Shown one piece after another: positions 41,026-49,480 of a stretch of DNA of 64,000 bases (its first letter is position 1; each line of letters begins with the position of its first letter). The notes beneath the pieces were generated by a model. The model was not told the DNA's origin, did no database searches, and saw nothing but the letters and a program-made list of their open reading frames with translations. Source of the stretch: Chryseobacterium indicum. GTDB lineage: Bacteria; Bacteroidota; Bacteroidia; Flavobacteriales; Weeksellaceae. The translations under genes and the position numbers were made by a program. Where the stretch lies: NCBI RefSeq assembly GCF_021504595.1, contig NZ_JACSGT010000001.1, positions 2,046,001 to 2,110,000 on the forward strand. The letters are read 5' to 3'.

Positions 41026-42543
41026 TTAATGTAAAAAATGTCTGATTCCGGTAAACATCATCGGGATTTTGTGTTCATTTGCTGCATCAATGCTGTCCTG
41101 ATCTTTTACACTTCCTCCCGGCTGGATGATTGCCGTAATTCCTTCCTGAGCGCAGAAATCTACGACATCACGGAACGGGAAAAACGCATCTGAAGCCAAT
41201 ACTAAGTCGCCGGAGAATTTTTCTTTGGCTCTTTCTATCGCCTGTTGAGTTGCCCAGATTCTGTTTACCTGTCCTCCTCCGATTCCGAAAGCCTGAATTC
41301 CGTTGGAAACGACAATCGCGTTGGATTTTACATATTTTACCACTCTCTGAGAGAAAAGCAAAGCTTTTTTCTGCTCTTCTGTCGGTTGAGTTTCTGTAAC
41401 AACTTTGATGTCATCCGAAAAGATGCTGTCGTTGTCCTGAACCAGAATTCCTCCGTCAATTTTCACCCAAGTCTGTTTGTCTGAAACCGGATTGACAATT
41501 TTTATAATTCTTAAGTTCTTTTTCTTTCTTAAAATTTCAAGTGCTTCTTCATCAAATTCCGGAGCCATTACAATTTCAAGAAAGGTTTTGTTTAATTCTT
41601 CTGCGGTTGCTGCATCGATTTTGTAGTTCATAGCAACAATTCCGCCAAAGATGGAAACCGGATCGCATTCGAAAGTTTTCTGATAGGTTTCCAGAGCTGA
41701 AGTTCCGATCGCCACTCCGCAAGGTGTAGAGTGTTTTACTGCACAACAAGCCATTTCTTCTTTGAACTCGGTCACTACTTTCCAGCAAAGATCCATATCC
41801 CGAAGGTTGTTGAAAGACAATTCTTTACCTCCCAACTGTTCGAAATCTTTCATCGCTCCGTTTTCGAAAGTAGAAACGTAGTAAGCTGCAGTCTGATGCG
41901 GATTTTCTCCGTATCTCAGGTCAGAAACTTTTTTGTAAGAAGCATTGAGATAAGTAGGATATTCTTCTTCTAAAAGCATTCTTGAAATCGCAGCATCATA
42001 AGCTGAAGTAAGGTTGAATACTTTTCCTGCGAGTTTTTTACGGGTTTCGATGTACGTATCGCCGTTTTGCTCCATTTCGATTTTTACGGTTGCATAATCT
42101 TCCACATCCGTAATTACCGTAACAGAATCGAAGTTTTTTGCTGCAGAACGAAGCATTGAAGGACCTCCGATGTCGATGAATTCTACCTTTTCGTGAAGAG
42201 AAATGTTTTTGTTTACATTTTCGAAGAAAGGATAAAGATTCACAATTACCATGTCAATCAGTTCAATTCCGTGTTCCTGAACGGTATTCATATGTTCTTC
42301 GTTGGAACGAACCGCCAACAAACCACCGTGAACTTTCGGGTGTAATGTTTTCACTCTTCCGTCCAACATCTCAGGGAAATTGGTAACCTCATCAATCTGA
42401 ATCGGATTTAAACCAGCGTCTTTCAAATGTTTGAACGTTCCTCCTGTAGAAATCAGTTCATAATTTTGGGCTTCCAAAAACTGTGCGAATTCGGTTAACC
42501 CGCTTTTGTCAGAAACACTGATTAAAACTCTCTTTTTGCTCAT
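41026..42543 (-). CDS. purH: Bifunctional AICAR formyltransferase/IMP cyclohydrolase
   Basis: PurH performs the last two steps to IMP. The 505-residue protein has the MGS-like IMP cyclohydrolase domain at the N-terminus ([45 protein letters not shown]). The transformylase domain has the Lys-His pair in [12 protein letters not shown] and a C-terminus ending [13 protein letters not shown], as usual. Length is close to the family norm (about 510-530). A stem-loop lies in the 5' leader at 42586-42610. Confidence 0.97.
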   Translation of the reverse strand: MSKKRVLISVSDKSGLTEFAQFLEAQNYELISTGGTFKHLKDAGLNPIQIDEVTNFPEMLDGRVKTLHPKVHGGLLAVRSNEEHMNTVQEHGIELIDMVIVNLYPFFENVNKNISLHEKVEFIDIGGPSMLRSAAKNFDSVTVITDVEDYATVKIEMEQNGDTYIETRKKLAGKVFNLTSAYDAAISRMLLEEEYPTYLNASYKKVSDLRYGENPHQTAAYYVSTFENGAMKDFEQLGGKELSFNNLRDMDLCWKVVTEFKEEMACCAVKHSTPCGVAIGTSALETYQKTFECDPVSIFGGIVAMNYKIDAATAEELNKTFLEIVMAPEFDEEALEILRKKKNLRIIKIVNPVSDKQTWVKIDGGILVQDNDSIFSDDIKVVTETQPTEEQKKALLFSQRVVKYVKSNAIVVSNGIQAFGIGGGQVNRIWATQQAIERAKEKFSGDLVLASDAFFPFRDVVDFCAQEGITAIIQPGGSVKDQDSIDAANEHKIPMMFTGIRHFLH

Positions 42544-42585
42544 TTTACTTTCGATTTTTTACTTTTTACAGCTATTTCAAACTGT

Positions 42586-42610
42586 AGACCGGTTCTTTCA
42601 CCTCCGGTCT
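42586..42610. promoter_or_regulatory. Stem-loop upstream of purH
   Basis: AGACCGG (42586-42592) and CCGGTCT (42604-42610) form a 7-bp GC-rich stem with an 11-nt loop, 43 nt before the purH ATG. On the plus strand it is followed by GTTTTATTTTTT, terminator-like, but no plus-strand gene precedes it. On the minus strand it lies in the leader of purH and could affect translation. Confidence 0.4.
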
Positions 42611-42689
42611 GTTTTATTTTTTACTTAGATTTTTCTTGTTTTCGAAATAATTAAAATCTAAATGTGTTTTTCTTTAAAAAGATGATTTC

Positions 42690-42935
42690 CTTCGACAAGC
42701 TCAGGATAAACTCTTGGCTCAGCGCTACATCTCTAATACTAACTATTTTTCTGTTCTGTTTGTCATGCTGAAAGCATCTCAACTAAGCTTAGATTCCTAC
42801 GGAATGACAAACTAAGTGGCTAGATTTTGCGTTGTCAGGCTGAGCTTGTCGAAGCCTTTCGTTGTTGTTAGTTTTTTAACCACCCCGTCAAAAATTCTTT
42901 GAATTTTTGCCACCCCTCCAAAGGAGGGGAATTTT
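42690..42935. repeat. Patchwork of dispersed repeats between purN and purH
   Basis: Several palindromic pieces lie here: CTTCGACAAGCTCAG (42690-42704) and its exact complement CTGAGCTTGTCGAAG (42840-42854), TTTGTCATGCTGAAAG to GGAATGACAAAC (42770-42812), AAAAATTC-TTT-GAATTTTT (about 42890-42908) and CCCCTCC-AAA-GGAGGGG (about 42913-42930). These are common dispersed-element types in Flavobacteriia. No coding frame is present in 42611-42949. Confidence 0.6.
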
Positions 42936-42949
42936 TGTATCGCTAATAA

Positions 42950-43522
42950 TTAGCGTTGTATATTATTCAATACTTTGTTAATCGCAATTGGGTAAATTTC
43001 ATATTCTATTAAATGAACTTTTTCTGCGACGGTTTCGGGAGTATCGTCTTCTGTAATTTCGAATGATTTCTGAAGGATGGCTTCTCCTTCATCGATTCCT
43101 GAAGTTACAAAGTGTACGGTTGCTCCGCTTTCTTTTTCTTTTGCTTCAATTACTGCGTTATGAACGTGGTGTCCCCACATTCCTTTTCCTCCGAATTTCG
43201 GAAGCAAAGCCGGATGAATATTGATTATTTTTCCGTTCCATTTTTCACAGAATTCAGGTTTCAGGATGGATAAAAATCCTGCTAAAACGATTAAGTCTGT
43301 ATTTTGAGGAATTTTTTCAGCCAGTTCATTACTGAAGTTTTTTCCTCTCGGAATCAGAATATTTTCTATGTTATGATTTTTTGCTCTTTCCTGTCCGTAA
43401 CATTCTCTGTCGGCAATCACTAACGATACTTTTGCATTCCGGATTTCTCCATTATCAATGGTATCGATGATTCTCTGAAGATTGGTTCCTGAACCTGAAA
43501 CGAGTATGACAAGATTCTTCAT
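42950..43522 (-). CDS. purN: Phosphoribosylglycinamide formyltransferase
   Basis: PurN transfers formyl from 10-formyl-tetrahydrofolate to GAR. The 190-residue protein begins NLVILVSGSGTNLQRII and carries the folate/substrate motif NIHPALLPKFGGKG with the catalytic His, followed by SGATVHFVTSGIDEGEAI with the catalytic Asp. The loop residue pattern GMWGHHVHNAV replaces the usual GxHAHEAV with an extra His. It is 63 bp downstream of purM; the spacer contains an inverted repeat. Confidence 0.96.
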   Translation of the reverse strand: MKNLVILVSGSGTNLQRIIDTIDNGEIRNAKVSLVIADRECYGQERAKNHNIENILIPRGKNFSNELAEKIPQNTDLIVLAGFLSILKPEFCEKWNGKIINIHPALLPKFGGKGMWGHHVHNAVIEAKEKESGATVHFVTSGIDEGEAILQKSFEITEDDTPETVAEKVHLIEYEIYPIAINKVLNNIQR

Positions 43523-43529
43523 GATTAGT

Positions 43530-43601
43530 CAATTTGAAAATTAGTTAATTTTGAAAATGGAATACATTATCTAATTGGTAAATTTTCAAATTTTCAAATT
43601 G
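43530..43601. repeat. Inverted AT-rich repeat between purM and purN
   Basis: CAATTTGAAAATT (43530-43542) and AATTTTCAAATTG (43589-43601) are exact complements; inner direct repeats of TTTTCAAA also occur. The right arm includes the last codons of purM. Confidence 0.55.
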
Positions 43602-44578
43602 ATTTTTTCGCTTCCTTCTGTAATTTCTCCGATTTCGTAAGCATCGTCTAAAAGGTGCAATACTTTTTCTGCGTGTTGTGCATCCACTACAACGATCATT
43701 CCGACTCCCATGTTGAATGTTCCGAACATTTCTTCACGGGCAACTCCTCCTCTTTTTTCCAGTTCTAACATAACTGTTGGAATCTGGATTTTTGAAGCAT
43801 CGATTGAAGCGCAAAGTCCGTCACCAATTATTCTCGGAATGTTTTCGTACAAACCACCTCCTGTGATATGCGCGATCCCTGAAACTTCTAATTCTTCAAG
43901 AATTTTATGAATATCTTTATAATATAATCTTGTTGGAACCAAAAGGGTTTCGTACAAAGGCTTTCCTTCGAATTCTTCGTTGAAATCAGGGAACACTTTT
44001 CTTACCAGAGAGAATCCGTTTGAATGGAATCCTGAGCTTGGCAACGCAATAATTTTGTCTCCTGCTTTGATTTTTGAACCATCAATAATCTGATCTTTTT
44101 CAACGATTCCTACGCAGAATCCTGCAACATCGTAATCTCCCGGCTGATACATTCCCGGCATTTCAGCAGTTTCTCCGCCAATTAATGCACAGTTATTGTC
44201 TTTACAGGCTTCTACCATTCCTAAAACGATTTCAGCAGCAATTTCGGAGTCTAATTTTCCACAAGCCAGATAATCTAGGAAAAATAATGGTTTTGCCCCG
44301 TGACAAAGAATATCGTTGGCACACATTGCGAAGCAGTCTACCCCGATAGAATCGTATTTTTTTGAGTCTAAAGCTACTTTAAGCTTTGTTCCTACTCCGT
44401 CTGTTCCGGAAACCAATACAGGATTTTTGTATCCTCCGATTTCATAGAATGCCCCAAAACTCCCCAAATGATTGAGTACATTGGAATTGTGCGTTTCGCC
44501 CACCGCTTTTTTGATCTTATCAACGGTTTTGTATCCTTCTTCTTTGTCTACTCCTGCTGATTTGTACGTGTTGCTCAT
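43586..44578 (-). CDS. purM: Phosphoribosylformylglycinamidine cyclo-ligase (AIR synthetase)
   Basis: PurM closes the imidazole ring to form AIR with ATP. I place the start at 44578 (MSNTYKSAGVDKEEGYK), the usual PurM N-terminus, giving 330 residues; an ATG 13 codons upstream would add a non-conserved leader. Visible are the metal/ATP motif SGTDGVGTKLKVA, GVDCFAMCANDILCHGAKPLFFLDY, GGETAEMPGMY and HITGGGLYENIPR. It is followed by purN. Confidence 0.95.
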   Translation of the reverse strand: MSNTYKSAGVDKEEGYKTVDKIKKAVGETHNSNVLNHLGSFGAFYEIGGYKNPVLVSGTDGVGTKLKVALDSKKYDSIGVDCFAMCANDILCHGAKPLFFLDYLACGKLDSEIAAEIVLGMVEACKDNNCALIGGETAEMPGMYQPGDYDVAGFCVGIVEKDQIIDGSKIKAGDKIIALPSSGFHSNGFSLVRKVFPDFNEEFEGKPLYETLLVPTRLYYKDIHKILEELEVSGIAHITGGGLYENIPRIIGDGLCASIDASKIQIPTVMLELEKRGGVAREEMFGTFNMGVGMIVVVDAQHAEKVLHLLDDAYEIGEITEGSEKINLKI

Positions 44579-44611
44579 AATATTTTCTGGTAGTCTAGCA
44601 ATGCATCCGTT

Positions 44612-44662
44612 TAACAATGTATTTCAACTGAAAATTGATGCACTGATAAATTGATACATTTT
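44612..44662. repeat. Palindromic AT repeat upstream of purM
   Basis: ACAATGTATTTCAAC and TAAATTGATACATT form imperfect arms around TGAAAATTGATGCAC. This is the TTGATACATT type of short-period repeat often found between genes in Chryseobacterium. Confidence 0.4.
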
Positions 44663-44692
44663 ATTTTTACTTTTTATTCAAATTCAGAAAAC

Positions 44693-44724
44693 AAAAAAGC
44701 CGACAATCTTGGTAGATTATCGGC
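44693..44724 (-). terminator. Intrinsic terminator of the 24-codon mini-cistron
   Basis: On the minus strand GCCGATAATCT, ACC, AAGATTGTCGGC (44724-44699) forms an 11-bp stem with one G-U, followed by six T. It starts 7 nt after the mini-ORF stop codon and about 115 nt before purM. Confidence 0.85.
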
Positions 44725-44731
44725 CGTTGTT

Positions 44732-44806
44732 TTATCTCAGAATTTCAGAGTCCACAATATTCCCTTTCTTGGAGAAACATTCTTTAAAAGTGGTCTGAAT
44801 TTTCAT
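44732..44806 (-). CDS. 24-residue micro-ORF, possible microprotein or leader peptide
   Basis: ATG at 44806, 24 codons, TAA at 44734-44732: MKIQTTFKECFSKKGNIVDS followed by EILR. It sits 15 nt behind a consensus promoter and directly ahead of a strong terminator, so it is the only thing the transcript could encode. There is no codon bias toward one amino acid that would mark a classical attenuator. It could be a stand-alone microprotein, or a leader controlling read-through into purM. An AAAAAGGAAAAAAG purine tract precedes the ATG. Confidence 0.5.
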   Translation of the reverse strand: MKIQTTFKECFSKKGNIVDSEILR

Positions 44807-44820
44807 CTTTTTTCCTTTTT

Positions 44821-44851
44821 GCAAAGATATTAATTTTATATTAATTTTCAA
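44821..44851 (-). promoter_or_regulatory. Consensus promoter of the mini-cistron
   Basis: On the minus strand TTG (44851-44849), a 19-nt spacer and TATCTTTGC (44829-44821) match the Bacteroidota -33/-7 consensus exactly. It lies between the FMN reductase stop and the micro-ORF. Confidence 0.75.
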
Positions 44852-44853
44852 AT

Positions 44854-45405
44854 CTATTTTTCAAGAATAGATTCCAAGGCAGAAATTTTCTGAATTTTTT
44901 CTTTTAATTCGCTGTCTTTCTCTTCGTTAGAAATTTTCTGAGCCGCTTTATCAAAATTGTCATTAAAGAAAGGTAGTGTGAAGGTGTCTACAATATTTCC
45001 GCCGTGAAGAGGAAAACGTTTTCCTGAAGCTTCCAAAACGCCTAAACCGCCTCTTGCTCCCGGAGCTGTTGCCATTAACAGCATTGGTTTCTCGTTCCAG
45101 ACTGCTCTGTCTTTGATTCTTGATGTCCAGTCGAATACATTTTTAAATGCTGAAGAGTAAGTTCCGTTATGTTCTGCCAAAGAAACCAGTAAAACATCTG
45201 CTCCATCGATTTTTGAGGCAAAGTCTTTTGCTTCCTGCGGAACTCCATTTTCTACTTCACGCTGATGTTTGTAGATCGGCATTTCAAAAGCATTCATGTC
45301 TACGATTTCTACTTCTGCGTTTGGAATTAATGAAGCTGCGTAAGAAACCAGCATTTTATTAATTGATGTATCGGAATTGCTTCCTGCTATTGCTAAAACT
45401 TTCAT
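44854..45405 (-). CDS. NADPH-dependent FMN reductase-family protein
   Basis: The 183-residue flavodoxin-like protein starts VLAIAGSNSDTSINKML (phosphate-binding loop for FMN) and has LLVSLAEHNGTYSSAFKNVFDW, the flavin contact region of the NADPH-dependent FMN reductase family (ChrR/YieF/ArsH-like). It probably reduces quinones or other electron acceptors with NAD(P)H. It lies downstream of a pirin gene on the same strand; repeats of 188 bp separate them. Confidence 0.9.
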   Translation of the reverse strand: MKVLAIAGSNSDTSINKMLVSYAASLIPNAEVEIVDMNAFEMPIYKHQREVENGVPQEAKDFASKIDGADVLLVSLAEHNGTYSSAFKNVFDWTSRIKDRAVWNEKPMLLMATAPGARGGLGVLEASGKRFPLHGGNIVDTFTLPFFNDNFDKAAQKISNEEKDSELKEKIQKISALESILEK

Positions 45406-45437
45406 TTATTTTTAATTGTTTGTTTAAAATTATTTTT

Positions 45438-45524
45438 GTTGAACCATTTCGTAGTTCGTTGATTACGGGTACTTTTGCCATGGGTTTCACCCACGGCTAC
45501 TCATGTTGAACCACTTCGTGGTTC
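45438..45524. repeat. Palindromic dispersed repeat between pirin 2 and FMN reductase genes
   Basis: TTGAACCATTTCGTAGTTC (45438-45456) and TTGAACCACTTCGTGGTTC (45506-45524) are direct repeats; each is itself a hairpin (GAACCAC..GTGGTTC). Between them lies GCCATGGGTTTCACCCACGGC (45478-45498), another hairpin. Non-coding. Confidence 0.6.
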
Positions 45525-45593
45525 CCTGACCGAAATCATTTCTTTACTATTTAACTTTTAATGATATTGATTGGGCGATGCAAAATTAAGGGT

Positions 45594-46322
45594 TTATTTG
45601 AGATATGAAGGTAATTCCATCGGAACTTCCATTAATAATATTTCTGCGTCTTCCATGGCTTCAATGTTGAAACTTTGGGTATCCCAGATTCCTAAGCCGT
45701 CTCTTTCATTTAAAATACGGTCTCCGATTTTTGCGCTTCCTTTCAGTACAAACGCATAGACTCCGTTTCCTTTTTTGTTCAGCGTGTAGTTTTTGCCGTT
45801 TCCTTTGGTAAAATTGGCAAGATTGAACCATGCATCCTGATGAATCCAAACACCGTCGTCGTTTTTATCGGGAGATAAGATCTGCTGGAAACCGTTTATT
45901 TTTTCGCCTTCTTTAATGCTTTTCTGGTCGTATCTTGGTTCTACTCCTACTTCTCTCGGAAATACCCAGATCTGTAAGAATTTTACTGCCTGATCTTTAT
46001 TTTTGTTGTATTCGCTGTGCATTACTCCGGTTCCGGCACTCATTACCTGAATTTCTCCTTTTTTAATGACTGCTGTAGTTCCCATAGAGTCTTTATGCTC
46101 CAGATCTCCTTCCAACGGAATGGAAATAATTTCCATGTCTCTGTGTGGATGTGTTCCGAAACCCATTCCCTGCGTAACGGTATCGTCATTCAATACTCTC
46201 AACACTCCGAAGTGTGTTCTTTCAGGATTCTGGTAATTGGCAAAACTGAAGGTGTGGTAAGAGTTTAACCATCCGTGATTGGCGTGACCTCTTGTGTCTG
46301 CTTTATGATATACTGTTTTCAT
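45594..46322 (-). CDS. Pirin-family bicupin protein (2)
   Basis: The 242-residue protein is a canonical bacterial pirin: RGHANHGWLNSYHTFSFANY (about 11-30) and the metal ligands in FGTHPHRDMEIISIPLEG and GTGVMHSEYN (three His and a Glu), then a second cupin (about 150-240). Family members show quercetin 2,3-dioxygenase activity or act as redox sensors. A TACATTTG box lies at 46343-46350 on the minus strand, 21 nt before the ATG. It differs clearly from pirin 1 at 28205. Confidence 0.92.
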   Translation of the reverse strand: MKTVYHKADTRGHANHGWLNSYHTFSFANYQNPERTHFGVLRVLNDDTVTQGMGFGTHPHRDMEIISIPLEGDLEHKDSMGTTAVIKKGEIQVMSAGTGVMHSEYNKNKDQAVKFLQIWVFPREVGVEPRYDQKSIKEGEKINGFQQILSPDKNDDGVWIHQDAWFNLANFTKGNGKNYTLNKKGNGVYAFVLKGSAKIGDRILNERDGLGIWDTQSFNIEAMEDAEILLMEVPMELPSYLK

Positions 46323-46434
46323 AATGTTTTTATTTTATGATACAAATGTACAGGAGATAAACGGTTAAACTGTTGATGTAAGATAAGAACGACAAAATCC
46401 GCATTTTCAGCGGATTTATTGTTTGTTTTTGATA

Positions 46435-47703
46435 TTACACAAGCATATTGAGAACATCAGGGTTTTCATTGAGATACGATTCAAAATAATCCAGATTCTG
46501 CATTCTCTGTCTGAGTCCTTCGAAGTCTGATGGATCGGAAAGCTCGATTCCGACAATTGCCAAAGCCGTTTCTCTGGAGTTTTTCTTGGTGTATTCAAAA
46601 TGGGTGATATCATCGTTTGTTCCCAATACATTGAGGACGAAATCTTTAAGAGCACCGGGACGCTGCGGAAATTTCACCATAAAGTAGTGCTTAAGACCAT
46701 TGTAAAGCAAAGCGCGTTCTTTAATTTCCTCCATCCGAGTAATATCGTTATTGCTTCCGCTGACGATGCACACTACATTTTTTCCTCTAATCTGCGTTTT
46801 ATACTGCTCCAATGCAGAGATTGATAATGCTCCGGCAGGTTCCAGTACGATAGCGTCTTTATTGTAAAGCTGAAGAATGGTTTCACAAATTTTTCCCTCA
46901 TCTACGGAAATACATCCGGAAAGTGTATTTCTGCAAATTGCAAATGTTAAATCTCCTACTTTTTTTACGGCTGCTCCGTCTACAAAGCTGTCAATTTCAG
47001 CAAGCTCGGTATTTATTTTGTTTTCTATGGATACTTTCATGGAGGGCGCTCCTTTCGGTTCTACACCTATGAGTTGGGTTTCTGCGGAAAGTTCTTTAAA
47101 TACGGTGGAAATTCCGGAAGCGAGCCCTCCTCCGCCGATCGGAATAAAAACAAAGTCTGTTGCTTCTTTTTTCTGTTCTAAAATTTCGAGTGCGACTGTT
47201 GCCTGTCCTTCAATGATCTGAACGTCATCAAAAGGATGAATAAAGGCAGCACCGGAAGTTTCTGCAAAATCTAAAGCGGCTTTTTTGGATGCATCAAAGG
47301 TGTCTCCGAAGAGTTTAATGTCTACAAAATGACCGCCAAACATTTCTACCTGTTCCAGCTTTTGTTTTGGTGTGGTTACGGGCATGAAAATGGTTCCCTT
47401 TATCTGGAGCTGCCTGCATGAAAAAGCAACTCCCTGAGCATGATTTCCTGCGCTTGCACAAACTATTCCTTCTGAAGTTCTGCCTTCGCCGAAAAGGGTT
47501 TTTATTTTGTGATAAGCGCCTCTTAATTTGTAGGATCGCACGGGCTGTAAGTCTTCTCTTTTAAGGTAAATATGCGCATCAAATTTTTCCGACAAACGGG
47601 CGTTGTATTGCAAAGGAGTGTAATTCACCACGTTTTCGATGCTTTTTCTTGCCTGTATAACGGATTCGAGTGTGGGAAGTGTGAGTGTTTTATTCATCTT
47701 CAT
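46435..47703 (-). CDS. ilvA: Threonine dehydratase (biosynthetic)
   Basis: IlvA converts threonine to 2-ketobutyrate, the entry to isoleucine. The 422-residue fold-type II PLP enzyme has the PLP Lys in REDLQPVRSYKLRGAYHKI (about residue 60), the glycine loop GGGGLASG and SGSNND near residue 320. The C-terminus (about 335-420, YFMVKFPQRPGALKDFVL) is a single ACT-like regulatory domain, so this is the shorter form with one regulatory domain. It is the last gene of the ilv operon, 137 bp behind ilvC, with a hairpin repeat in the gap. Confidence 0.95.
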   Translation of the reverse strand: MKMNKTLTLPTLESVIQARKSIENVVNYTPLQYNARLSEKFDAHIYLKREDLQPVRSYKLRGAYHKIKTLFGEGRTSEGIVCASAGNHAQGVAFSCRQLQIKGTIFMPVTTPKQKLEQVEMFGGHFVDIKLFGDTFDASKKAALDFAETSGAAFIHPFDDVQIIEGQATVALEILEQKKEATDFVFIPIGGGGLASGISTVFKELSAETQLIGVEPKGAPSMKVSIENKINTELAEIDSFVDGAAVKKVGDLTFAICRNTLSGCISVDEGKICETILQLYNKDAIVLEPAGALSISALEQYKTQIRGKNVVCIVSGSNNDITRMEEIKERALLYNGLKHYFMVKFPQRPGALKDFVLNVLGTNDDITHFEYTKKNSRETALAIVGIELSDPSDFEGLRQRMQNLDYFESYLNENPDVLNMLV

Positions 47704-47754
47704 TTATTTTACCGATTTTTTATGGTCTTTATTTCCTGAAAGCGGAATGTCTCG

Positions 47755-47829
47755 CAGCCCGACCTGAGTGGAGCTCTTTTTCTTTTTCGAAAAAAGAAAA
47801 AAGCGGGAACGGAGGGCGGAAATAGCTGC
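47755..47829. repeat. Dispersed hairpin repeat, variant copy C, between ilvC and ilvA
   Basis: It begins AGCCCGACCTGAGTGGAGCT, has an inner near-perfect palindrome CTTTTTCTTTTTCG and AAAAAAGAAAAAAG, and ends GCGGGAACGGAGGGCGGAAATAGCT. Its outline matches copies A and B (AGCCC ... T-run ... A-run ... GCGGGA ... AAATAGCT) although the sequence differs. It lies in the operon gap and might lower ilvA expression. Confidence 0.6.
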
Positions 47830-47839
47830 CCAAAAAATT

Positions 47840-49321
47840 TTATACGGTTTTTATGGATTTCATTGCCGTCATTGCCTGACGAAGTTTTCTGCCGACCATT
47901 TCTACCGGATGGTTTCTGAGGGTGTCGTTAACGTGAACCAAGTGCGCATTGTCTACGGACATGTCTTTTCCTTCGTTGAAGTTTTTTCCTGCGAGGTCTG
48001 TATCTACTTTTTTCATGAAGTCTGCCAGAAGGGGTTTACAAGCCTGATCGAAGAGATAGCAGCCATATTCTGCCGTGTCGGAAATCACGCGGTTCATCTC
48101 GAATAGTTTTTTTCTGGCGATGGTATTGGCAATGAGGGGAGCTTCGTGCAGGGATTCGTAATAGGCAGATTCCGGTTTTATTCCTGCTTCCACCATGGTT
48201 TCGAAAGCGAGTTCTACGCCTGCTCTTATGAATGCGGACATGAGGAGATAATGATCGAAATATTCCTGTTCGGAGATTTTTACGTCTCCCGCCGGAGTTT
48301 TTTCAAAGGCTGTTTCGCCGGTTTCCGCACGCCATTTCAAAAGGTTGGCATCTCCGTTTTCCCAGTCCTGCATCATGGTTTTGGAGAATTCTCCGGAGAT
48401 GATATCATCCTGATGTTTCCGGAAAAGCGGCCGCATGATGTGTTTTAATTCTTCGGAAAGTTCAAATGCTTTGATTTTTGCAGGATTGGAAAGCCGGTCC
48501 AGCATTCCGCTCACACCGCCGTGTTTCAGTGCTTCGGTGATCACCTCAACGCCGTACTGAACGAGCTTGGAAGCATATCCTGCATCAATGCCTTTTTCTA
48601 CCATTTTGTCAAAGGAAAGAATGGAGCCGGTTTGTAAAAGTCCGCATAAAATGGTCTGTTCTCCCATTAAATCTGATTTTACTTCTGCGACAAAGGATGA
48701 TTTTAACACGCCTGCTTTATGTCCGCCAGTTGCCACACAATAGGCTTTTGCTTCTGCCCATCCTTTTCCCTGAGGATCATTTTCGGGATGTACGGCAATA
48801 AGTGTGGGTACTCCAAAGCCTCGAAGATATTCTGCACGGACTTCGGAACCGGGGCATTTCGGGGCAACCATGATTACGGTGAGGTCTTTACGGATCTGCA
48901 TCCCTTCTTCCACGATGTTGAATCCGTGGGAATAGGACAATGTAGCGCCTTCTTTCATGAGTGGCTGTACGGTGTTGATTACGGAAGTATGCTGTTTATC
49001 CGGGGTTAAATTGATGACTAAATCTGCCGTAGGAATGAGTTCCTGATATGTTCCTACATGAAATCCGTTTTCTGTGGCATTTTTCCATGAGTCTCTTTTT
49101 TCGTCGATGGCTTCTTTTCTGAGGGCGTAGGAAACATCGAGTCCGCTGTCTCTTAAGTTAAGCCCCTGATTAAGTCCCTGAGCGCCACATCCGACTATTA
49201 CTATTTTTTTTCCTTTTAAAGCTGCTACACCATCGGAAAATTGTGTACTGTCCATAAATTCTGCCTGTCCGAGCTGATTCAGTTGTTCTCTTAGTGATAA
49301 GGTATTGAAGTAATTTGCCAT
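47840..49321 (-). CDS. ilvC: Ketol-acid reductoisomerase (class II)
   Basis: IlvC isomerises and reduces acetolactate or acetohydroxybutyrate with NADPH. The 493-residue length marks the long class II form with a duplicated knotted domain, as in E. coli (491). The Rossmann motif [17 protein letters not shown] and the downstream SYALRKEAI (phosphate contact of NADPH) lie at about 44-75. Conserved metal ligands occur in [11 protein letters not shown] (Asp, Glu) and the second domain ([13 protein letters not shown]). It is followed by ilvA. Confidence 0.96.
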   Translation of the reverse strand: MANYFNTLSLREQLNQLGQAEFMDSTQFSDGVAALKGKKIVIVGCGAQGLNQGLNLRDSGLDVSYALRKEAIDEKRDSWKNATENGFHVGTYQELIPTADLVINLTPDKQHTSVINTVQPLMKEGATLSYSHGFNIVEEGMQIRKDLTVIMVAPKCPGSEVRAEYLRGFGVPTLIAVHPENDPQGKGWAEAKAYCVATGGHKAGVLKSSFVAEVKSDLMGEQTILCGLLQTGSILSFDKMVEKGIDAGYASKLVQYGVEVITEALKHGGVSGMLDRLSNPAKIKAFELSEELKHIMRPLFRKHQDDIISGEFSKTMMQDWENGDANLLKWRAETGETAFEKTPAGDVKISEQEYFDHYLLMSAFIRAGVELAFETMVEAGIKPESAYYESLHEAPLIANTIARKKLFEMNRVISDTAEYGCYLFDQACKPLLADFMKKVDTDLAGKNFNEGKDMSVDNAHLVHVNDTLRNHPVEMVGRKLRQAMTAMKSIKTV

Positions 49322-49480
49322 ATTTTTGGGTAAAATGTAAAAAGTATTAGGTAAAATGTTTACTGTAACTACTTTTCAGGATTAATATTTTTATTTTAGG
49401 TTTTGTTCTGAATATTTTTTGAAACAATAAAACATTGTATTCAAATTCAATTCAGGATTTAAATGTTTTTGATTGATCTG

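Noticed and set aside
44579..44617. Upstream ATG for purM
   Set aside because: The extra 13 residues are not part of the conserved PurM N-terminus; MSNTYKSAGVDKEEGYK is the standard start.
44578..44700. Purine riboswitch before purM
   Set aside because: The leader lacks the three-way junction and conserved loops of the purine class. Only an AT-rich palindromic repeat and a terminator are seen.
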